Shown here one piece after another: positions 5,894 to 12,590 of a stretch of 12,590 nt of DNA; the first letter of the stretch is position 1, and every line of letters starts with the position of its first letter. The stretch spans positions 1 to 12,590 of the forward strand of contig JAMYWO010000527.1 of assembly GCA_024220525.1 (NCBI GenBank), in the 5' to 3' direction. The position numbers were made by a program, and so were the translations under genes. Origin of the DNA: Cochliopodium minus. Lineage: Eukaryota; Discosea; Himatismenida; Cochliopodiidae. Under the pieces are notes generated by a model. It did not search any database. It was given only the letters and a program-made list of their open reading frames with translations, and was not told where the DNA came from.

Positions 5894-8148
5894 ATGAACA
5901 AAGAATCAAAGAAATATAAAATCAAATGCATAGGAGATTTAAAAAAGAAAAGGTAATTTATAATTGTAGTTTTAAAAAAATCTCTAATGTGAGAAACATT
6001 GAGGAAAATTAAAAATTCTTATAAAAAAAAAAATCCAAACTTATTTTCAAATTTTCATACCTAAAAGACTCCATAAAATCTTGAAATCAAGCAAAGAATT
6101 TCGCGAATTACATGATATCAAAGGAATGAAAATAATATCTATTTCATCCTCAAGAATAGGAGAGGGATATGGATTTTTGGGAGACACATATAGAGTTAAA
6201 GTATTTTATGCAACAAAATCATCCAATATCTCAGAAGAGATTCCATTTGAAACAAAAGAAATATCCATAGTTTTAAAATTGAGTTCTGCAGGTAAAAAAA
6301 AATCTTCTCAATATCATAATTGCCAATAGTAGAATGATTCATAAAATTTCATTTATCATTTAAATTATAAATATGTTTTTTGTTAACTCAGTTCCAATAT
6401 AATATTTTTTAATCCACTTACAAAAATATTCAATTTATAAATGATATTCTACAAAATAATCGAATGTTCATATAATCTCTTTCATTATTCAGGATGGAAC
6501 AAAAAGATGTTGGATAAAATATTCAAACCAGAAATTAAATTTTATGAGAATCAAGATTTGTTCCATAATGCAAAAGATTGCTTCCCAAAACATTTCTTTT
6601 CAAATGTAATTTTTTTTTTTTCCATTTTGCTTAATATACAACCCCCTTTACTTTTTTTCAAGGAGAATATTCTATTTCAAAAAAAAAAAATGAAAATATA
6701 AAAAATATATAATTAAATTCTCCCCTATTTCGATTTGGAAAGCGAGCACTATGTAAATCTTTTTTATTAATTTATTATTATTAATTATATATCCTATCAC
6801 GTTAAAGTATCGAGAAAAAAATAGAACCCAAATTAATCTTTTCTTTTCTTTTTTTAAATAGGAGAATAAAAACAATAATTGGGAGCCACACACTATAAAA
6901 GAAATAGAATATTGATCCATTAATTAGGAAAAAAAAAAAAGAAGAAGAAAAAAAAAGTTCCAAAAAAAAAAAATAATTGCTTTGATTATAATTTATCTAA
7001 CCTCCTCTTTTTTTTTTCTCACCAATTTCTTTAGTTAAACTCCAAAAGCGGGTCTTTAATCATGGAATACATCAACGAAAGCGAAGACATGAAAAGATCT
7101 TTCTCCGATGGACTCACAGAGAAACAAATCGAAGCCACTTTAGTGAGTCTTGCAAAGTTTCATTCTAACACCATCTCTAATCGTAAGGAGTCTGACGTCG
7201 ATTGGGTCACAAGCAACATCAAACCCTTGTTGAAATATTACAAAGTCAAGTTGACTGAGATCAGGTCCAAACATCATAATTTGTTCTCTGAGAAGACCAT
7301 CCAACACTTGTCTTCCTTGAAAAAAAATTTGAAGAAAATGTGGGACAACATGCATGAAAATTCACAACTAAACTGTAAAAAGAATTTTTTATTAATTTTT
7401 TTTTATTTTTATTCATTTTTTTAAATTTTTATTCATTTTTTTATTTAGTGATTTTTTCTATTTTTTTAAATTTTTATTTATTGATTTTTTCTATTTTTTT
7501 AAATTTTTATTTTAGGCATTTGCCACGGAGACATGTGGGCTAACAACGTTTTGTTCAAATCTTCCGAAAGTGGGAAATTGACTTCATTCCTCTTAGATTT
7601 TCAATTTCTTTCCTGGGGAAGCCCAATCCTTGATTTACTTCAACTCTTCAGCACTTCTTGCAGGTAAAATATTATTTTTTTTATTTTTTATTTTTTTGTT
7701 TTTATATTTTTATATTTTTATTTTATTTTTATTTGATTTTTATTTTTTTATTTTTTTTATATTTTCACTTATTTTATATTTGATTATTTTATTATTTTCA
7801 CTTTTTTATTTTTTTTTTATTTTTTTTATTTTTTTTATTTTTTTTATTTTTTTTATTTTTTTTATTTTTTTATTTTTTTATTTTTTTTGTAGTTCTGAAT
7901 TGAGATTACAAAAAGAAGAATATTGGATCAAAAAAATTTATTTTCCTAATTTGAAATCTTTCAGCAGCGAAAGATTAGACACCGTTGATCTCCACACCGA
8001 AGACTCCTTCTATAAATTCTACCAGGACAACAAATGGTTCGGCTTGGCTTTCTCCGTTGCCAGCCTTGACCTCTTTTTCAACGAAGACGTCCACACACAG
8101 AACAAGTTGTTCTCTAGGTTTCTAAGTTTGGTAGAAGTGGATGATTGA
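5894..8148 (+). CDS. CHK-kinase-like (EcKL/DUF1679, APH-fold) phosphotransferase
   Basis: Exons 5894-5952, 6068-6291, 6493-6605, 7035-7374, 7516-7663, 7893-8148; 379 residues, TGA stop. A glycine-rich loop region RIGEGYGFLGDTYRVKVFY (about 49-67) is followed by the ATP lysine in IVLKL (Lys90), the helix-C glutamate in FKPEIKFY (Glu108), the hinge LIMEYI (140-145), GLTEKQIEATLVSLAKFH, the Brenner catalytic motif HGDMWANN (249-256, Asp251) and the metal-binding LLDFQ (Asp273), then SPILDLLQLF. These are the diagnostic elements of the CHK family, related to choline and aminoglycoside kinases. Members phosphorylate small molecules, including ecdysteroids in insects; the substrate here cannot be told from sequence. 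All catalytic residues are present and the length is normal, so an active soluble enzyme is expected. It is divergent from calmodulin and tandem with the next gene. Confidence 0.88.
6606..7034 (+). other. Long CHK-gene intron with an exon-like island
   Basis: A single 429-bp intron joins FPKHFFSN to LNSKSGSLIMEYI in phase 0 and gives a good family match. Inside it, 6717-6752 reads ILPYFDLESEHY and ends at a gtaaat donor in the same phase, but an in-frame TAA (6714-6716) precedes it and no usable AG acceptor exists. A second open stretch follows an aaatag acceptor (6863-6913, ENKNNNWEPHTIKEIEY) and ends in TGA with no donor. Confidence 0.55.
7664..7892 (+). repeat. T-rich intron with a TTTTTTTTA microsatellite
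   Basis: Intron 5 of the CHK gene starts gtaaaa and ends ttttgtag. The stretch from about 7800 to 7890 is a run of 8-9-bp T(n)A units. It is open in one frame (Phe-Phe-Ile repeats) only because it lacks stop codons, so it is not coding. Confidence 0.8.
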
Positions 8149-8675
8149 AAAGAAAGCAAGAAAAAAAAAGAAAGATCAAAAAAAAAAAAATAATGGAAAT
8201 AATGGAAATAATAATTTTTTATTTTTTATTTTTCATTATTTTTTTTTTCTTAACTTTCTTTTTTTTTCTTTCGAGATTATCTTTTTTTTTCTTTTCAATT
8301 TTGGAAAAGGAGCGGGGGAAAGGGGTTTTTGTTTTTTTTGGAATGTTTATTCACTTCAAATTTTTCTGGATTTATCGCCAATTTCAGTGGTGGTAAAGAT
8401 GGACAAAGAATAAAACCAACAAAAGAACATCATCCTTTTTTTTTTCTTGCTCTTTCTTTCAAATTTGAAATGGGAATGAATAATAAAATTTTATAAATAA
8501 AAAATTGAAGCAATTTCTTTTTTTTTTTTTTTTTTATGGATCTTGAAAGCCATCTATTTATAATTTTTCATATTCATTCCATCTCATTTGAAGCAAGATT
8601 TTTAATCCAAGGAAAATAAAATAAATATAAAAAAAATTGTTGTCTGTTTCTTTCTTTTTTGAAGAATAATAAAGA
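8149..8675. other. Intergenic region between the CHK gene and the RCC1-like gene
   Basis: 527 bp holding the CHK 3' untranslated region and the promoter of the next gene. It contains a purine-rich A tract (8159-8190), T-rich DNA, a G-rich patch (8303-8325), AATAAA hexamers at 8482 and 8496, and an uninterrupted T run near 8519-8535. Short open frames here are low-complexity Phe/Lys and are not convincing genes. Confidence 0.6.
8303..8325 (+). other. G-rich patch, possible two-layer G-quadruplex
   Basis: Four G runs (2, 2, 5 and 4 G) spaced by 4, 3 and 3 bases in an otherwise T-rich 3' flank. The pattern fits a two-tetrad quadruplex motif, which would be weak. It is the only G cluster of this kind in the window's non-coding DNA. 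Confidence 0.35.
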
Positions 8676-11600
8676 ATGTATTGTTGGGATCTGATTCAAT
8701 CTTCACAGTATTCTTTTTTCAAAGAATATCCAGTGTTGTATGGAAAGGATAAAATAGTGATGGTAGCATCTTCAATAGAATTCAATTATGGATTCTTTGG
8801 ATCGACCCAAAATGGAAAATTGTCATATTTCGCACCCAAATCTCGTATCATAAAAAAAAAAAAAAAAATTTTTCATTAATTTTTTTCACTGAAAATAATA
8901 AATGTAATAAATTAAAAGAATTTTACAAGAGATGTTTGATTGGTTGGAGATATCTCGATGATAACAAAGATGGAAATGCAATAGCTCTCATCCCTCAAAA
9001 CATAGATTATGGTCACAAGTATGATTGGTATTTAAACACCATCCCACCTAGCATCCAAAATAGTCAGGTGATATTGATGATATGTGTGGATAGTTATGGT
9101 AGATTATTAGGTAAACTCAACAATATCTAATTTTAAATTTTTTTTATAAAGCTTAAAAAAAATTAATTAACTCAAAGGAATCACCGAAGAAGGAAAATTG
9201 GTGGTAAATTCTTTCTTTTTTATATTTTATTTGTTTCAACATTAACATTTTATTCAAATAAATTAATATTTAAATTTTTTTTTTATTTTTTTTTAAATTA
9301 TTTTTTTTATTTATTCAATCAAATTTTTTTTTATTTTCAACAAAAAACAGGCTTCTGGTGTTCAACAATACGAATTTGATCATAAAAAATATGACATTAA
9401 AGATGGAGACAAAGTAGTTTCAAAGTTAGAATTATGTGAAATGATTGCAAACAAATGTCCAGAACTGTTGAAAAAAAAATGCGTCAATTTGGTAAGTTGT
9501 GGAAAATCTTCCCTGATATTCACTAGTGAAGGAGAGGTTTATTTTTTTCAAGAGAGAGCTTTCGTAATCTCCAAAATCGAAAAAGGTAAAAAAAATGTTT
9601 CATTAAAAAAAGTGAAGAAAAAAATTGGACTTGAAAAAATTTTAAAATTTTAAATAAATCAAAAGAATTTTTTTAAAAAATTAAAAGAATTATTAAATGA
9701 AACAAAAGAATTTAAAACTTTACTATAAAAAATGTCAAAATTTTCAATAAAAAGTAAAAAGAAATAAAATTTAAAAGTAACAAAAAAAAATTTGAAGATT
9801 AATTTTTTCTACTTTGCAGAATGAATTAGTTTATTTTTAAACAAAATTTTTTTTAAAAATTATTTTTTAAAAGGAAATACTAGGTTTAGAACAGGAGCAG
9901 CGTTACAGTTTGACACAGCAATAGGAAAAGCCTGGGCGTTCATCATGATCACAGAGAACGACGTTTTAGTGAGTTGGTGTGAAAGACCCGAGGTGGATTC
10001 TCTCTGGGCTTGTAAGATTCCAGAATACATAAACATGCTTTTGGGTAGAGAGAAAGACGACATATTCTTTGGTTCTCCTTTTCCCTACTATCTTCTCAAT
10101 TCTTCAAAAAACAATTTTTATGTACAATTCGAATCTATTAATGCAAACCAAGGTAAAAAAAATAACAAAAATCTGTTTTTATGAAAATCAAAAAATTTTA
10201 AAATCAAATAAAATAATAAAAAATTAAAATAAAATTTGAAATTAAATTTGAATAAAAAAAAAAAATTTTCCTCAACAAAATATTTATAAGTAAATCAATC
10301 AATCATTACAAAATTATATTTGAAGTTAAAAATTTAAATTAAAAGTTGATCCTTAAAAATAAACAATTATTTATTAAAATAAATTGAAAAAATTGAAAAA
10401 TTAAATTAAAAAAATTAAAAAATTATAAATAAAAATTTGATAAACAGATTTTGCTTGTGCCATTTCCAAGAAGGGTTATGTTTACATTTGGGGAAGTTTG
10501 GTCAATTTTAACCATCCTACAATTGTCACAGAGTTCTATGACCATATCATATTGATCAGCCACGAAAAAATTTTCTTCAAAAAAGCTGTGGTAGAACTAA
10601 ACAGTTGTAAAAAAAATTATTTAAATTGAGGTTTTTGTTTTTTTATCATTTAGTTTTATTTTTAGTTTTTTTTTTTTAATATCTTATTTTTAAAAATTTT
10701 TCATTTATTATTTTAAATTATATTTTTTTTTTATTTTTATTTTTTATTTTTTTTTTGGTTTATCTTATTTTTTTTTTTGTTTGGTTTATTTTTACAAATT
10801 TTTTATTTTTGTTTTCTTCAAAGGTATTTTGTTGTCAGATAAAAATGAAGTTTATTTTGGATCGGTTGGGTTTGGAAAAGAATTGATTTTCTACAAACAA
10901 GAAACCGAAGAGAAAATGGCGGACATCACCCTCTTCTCCCAAGAAAACAAAATAGTGGCGTGCGGTGTGCCAACATCCAAAACACAAGAAAACAATCAAA
11001 AAATGCATCAAAAATTGCTTTCGGAAGTTTTCACAAAAACTTCCTCCATTGAAAATTTTGAAAAGGAAATTTCAGATTTGAACGAAGGACATTTAAAAGA
11101 AAAAAGCGTTTTGAGATCAAAGTTTGAAGAGTTAAAACAAAAGAATATGTTCATGGATCAGCTTAGATATAAGAGGAGGTTGGCTTCTAAGGAGCTTTTG
11201 TCCGAGTTTCTCTCTCGTGATTTGTTGCTGGGGAAGTCTCCTCATTCTCTCAACTGTTTAAGTAGATTCCAAAATCAAAACGAGCACACTAACGAAAAAA
11301 TAAAAGTAAATTTATTTTTATTTTTTAAATATTTAAATATTTTTTTATTTATATTTTTTTATTAACTCATTTATTTTTATTTTTATTCATTTCATTTTAT
11401 TTATTATTTATTATTTTTTTATTTATTATTTATTTATTTATTTATTTATTTTTTATTTTTATTTTATTTTTTGTTCATTTTGTTTTATTTTTATTTTCAT
11501 TTATTTTTTTTTTTTTTTGAAATTTTGATTTTTTAATGTATTAAATTTAATATTTTTTTATTTATATTTTTTATTTTTATTTTTTATTTTTTTTTATTTT

Positions 11601-12479
11601 TTATTTTTAAGTTTAATATTTTTTTTTTATTTTTTTATTTTTCTTTCATTTTTTGTTTTAGATTGCGATAATGGGAGAAAATGAAAGCGGAATAACAACA
11701 TATTTGAAAAAGCTGACAGGCACAAAAGAAGACAATGTTTCCATTTCGAATTTCATCAATATTTGCATTCACCACTGTGTTTTGGAAATATGCATGTTTA
11801 CTTCTAATGGTTCTCTCAACGTCCATTCTCAAAATGTTACCAGCACTTTTCTTTGCCTCGATTTGACTAAAGGTTCAAAAAAATAAATTTAAATTATCTT
11901 CAAATAATTAAATCTATAAAAAAATAAAAAATAATAAAATAAAAAATAAAAATAAAAAATTTAAAAATGTATTTAAAATAAAAATACTTTAAAAATTAAA
12001 ATAAATAGTTAAAAATTAAAAATACAAAAAAAAACAAAAAATAAAAAAATTATCAATAATAAATAAAATTAAAAAATTAAAAATAATAAAATAAAAAATA
12101 AAATAAAAAACTATTTAGAATAAAAAATACTTTTTAAAAAATTCATGGAAAAATTAAAATAAATAGTTAAAAATAAAAAATAAAAAAAAACAAAAAAATA
12201 AATTATCAATAAAAAATAAAATTAAAATAATTTAAACATTAATTTTTTTTTTTAATAAAGGAAATATTGAAAAAATTTTGGATAAGTGGATTCAGCGTAT
12301 CTCGAATTATTGCAAGAAAGTGGAGATGATAGTGGTGATCGGAATGAAAGCGGAGAGTCCAGAAAGGGTTCTTTCAGAGTATGATCTCAATTTGCTTTGC
12401 TGCCAGAAGGGTTTGAAGTACTTTGAGTGTAGCTCTGTTGAAGAGTATGGAATAGTTGAACCTTTTATTTATTTAATAA
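8676..12479 (+). CDS. RCC1-like propeller / coiled coil / degenerate Rab-like GTPase fusion, 3'-truncated
   Basis: Exons 8676-8844, 8919-9110, 9178-9203, 9351-9585, 9874-10152, 10448-10606, 10824-11305, 11662-11872, 12261-12479; 657 residues, continuing past the right edge after a gtaaaa donor. Residues 1 to about 403 hold weak RCC1-type blades: VDSYGRLLGITEEGKLV, VNLVSCGKSSLIFTSEGEVY, FACAISKKGYVYIWGS, CILLSDKNEVYFGS. Residues about 405-510 are charged and helical, probably coiled coil (EISDLNEGHLKEKSVLRSKF). From about 512 a Ras/Rab-like fold begins: KIAIMGENESGITTYLKKL (P-loop with Ile525 in place of Lys), LEICMFTSNGS at the DTAGQE position, STFLCLDLTK, DKWIQRI, VVIGMKAES at the NKxD position, and YFECSS at the SAK position. 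The strand and helix order is that of a Rab, but all nucleotide motifs are altered, so it is probably a pseudo-GTPase. RCC1 propellers can act as exchange factors for Ran; whether the two parts work on each other is inference. Confidence 0.8.
9178..9203 (+). other. 26-nt microexon of the RCC1-like gene
   Basis: Encodes the end of the split Gly codon plus ITEEGKLV, flanked by acceptor ctcaaag and donor gtaaat. It keeps the frame between GRLLG and ASGVQQYEF and supplies the G-x-L turn of an RCC1 repeat, so it is very likely real despite its size. Confidence 0.7.
9586..9873 (+). other. A-rich intron of the RCC1-like gene
   Basis: Donor gtaaaa after ISKIEK and acceptor ttaaaag before GNTRFRTGAALQFD. 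It is purine-rich in its first part; the open frame that runs on into it codes only Lys-rich low-complexity sequence. Confidence 0.75.
10153..10447 (+). other. A-rich intron of the RCC1-like gene
   Basis: Donor gtaaaa after NANQ and acceptor gataaacag before DFACAISKKG. Nothing else is recognisable in it. Confidence 0.75.
11306..11661 (+). other. T-rich 356-bp intron between coiled coil and GTPase-like domain
   Basis: Phase-0 intron (gtaaat...gttttag) made of TTTA, TTTTA and TTTTTA microsatellites. It falls at the boundary between the linker (NEHTNEKIK) and the P-loop strand (IAIMGENESG), as expected if the GTPase-like module was added by exon joining. Confidence 0.75.
11873..12260 (+). other. 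A-rich 388-bp intron inside the GTPase-like domain
   Basis: Starts gttcaa after LCLDLTK and ends taataaag before GNIEKILDKW. It consists of AAAAT and AAAAAT units, with two diverged copies of a segment of about 100 bp (near 11960-12060 and 12110-12220, sharing ACTTTAAAAA, AAATAGTTAAAAAT and TTATCAATAA blocks). No coding potential. Confidence 0.7.
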
Positions 12480-12590
12480 GTAAAAAAAAACATTTATTGT
12501 TTTTATTTTATCATATTTTTTTATTTTTTATTTTTTATTTTTTATTTTTTATTTTTTATTTTTTATTTTTTATTTTTTATTTTTTATTTT
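12480..12590 (+). repeat. Heptanucleotide microsatellite at the right edge
   Basis: After a gtaaaa donor at 12480, the intron turns from about 12510 into a near-perfect (TTTTTTA)n run up to the window end. Read in gene sense, this is the same heptamer as the microsatellite at the left edge. Confidence 0.85.

Noticed and set aside
5718-5909. A 63-codon minus-strand open frame upstream of the CHK gene.
   Set aside because: It is a low-complexity shadow; the plus strand in the same place offers a plausible first exon.
6890-6915. A TATAAAA motif as a promoter for a separate downstream gene.
   Set aside because: The flanking exons join in phase into one CHK protein, so an internal promoter is unnecessary, and such motifs are common by chance in this DNA.
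7630-7892. Apparent multi-pass membrane protein (Phe-Ile-Phe repeats) fused to the last CHK exon.
   Set aside because: It is a T-rich microsatellite intron bounded by gtaaaa and ttttgtag; splicing it out gives the normal CHK C-terminus.
8141-8413. Overlapping Lys- and Phe-rich open frames after the CHK stop.
   Set aside because: They arise from A and T homopolymers, have no homology and lie in the 3' flank.

Overview
This is a stretch of a nuclear genome from a unicellular eukaryote. It is extremely AT-rich, with T-, A- and AT-microsatellite introns and intergenic DNA. About 28 GT-AG introns interrupt the genes, and the proteins (calmodulin, a BPI/LBP-family protein, a kinase-KEN RNase, a CHK-type kinase, an RCC1-like/GTPase-like protein) are all eukaryotic families. 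An amoeboid protist fits best (dictyostelid-like or Anaeramoeba-like), but I cannot name the species. The standard genetic code works throughout. I rebuilt every gene by joining exons by eye, matching splice phase and family conservation; no transcript data were available.

Layout, left to right. (1) Minus strand, 1322 to beyond the left edge: a secreted BPI/LBP-type lipid- or LPS-binding protein, of which seven exons (212 residues, N-terminal domain) are visible. (2) Plus strand, about 1370-4147: a soluble protein kinase fused to a KEN endoribonuclease domain, like the cytosolic half of Ire1 and closer to RNase L at the nuclease signature. It appears to be head-to-head with gene 1 across only about 50 bp. 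(3) Minus strand, 5214-4339: calmodulin in three exons, 146 residues, with the second EF-hand loop shortened by three residues. Genes 2 and 3 are tail-to-tail. (4) Plus strand, 5894 (or 5745) to 8148: a CHK-kinase-like phosphotransferase (EcKL/DUF1679 group, aminoglycoside-phosphotransferase fold), six exons, 379 residues. (5) Plus strand, 8676 to beyond the right edge: a divergent RCC1-like propeller followed by a coiled-coil linker and a Rab/Ras-like domain that has lost the key residues of all its nucleotide-binding motifs.

The genes are not an operon. The most interesting items are the KH-like/kinase/KEN protein and its possible shared promoter with a BPI-type defence protein, the RCC1-like/pseudo-GTPase fusion, and the calmodulin with a defective EF-hand 2. 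No tRNA, rRNA, transposon, CRISPR array or bacterial-type operon was seen. Most of the non-coding sequence is low-complexity; both window ends lie in (TTTTTTA)n intronic microsatellites when read in gene sense.
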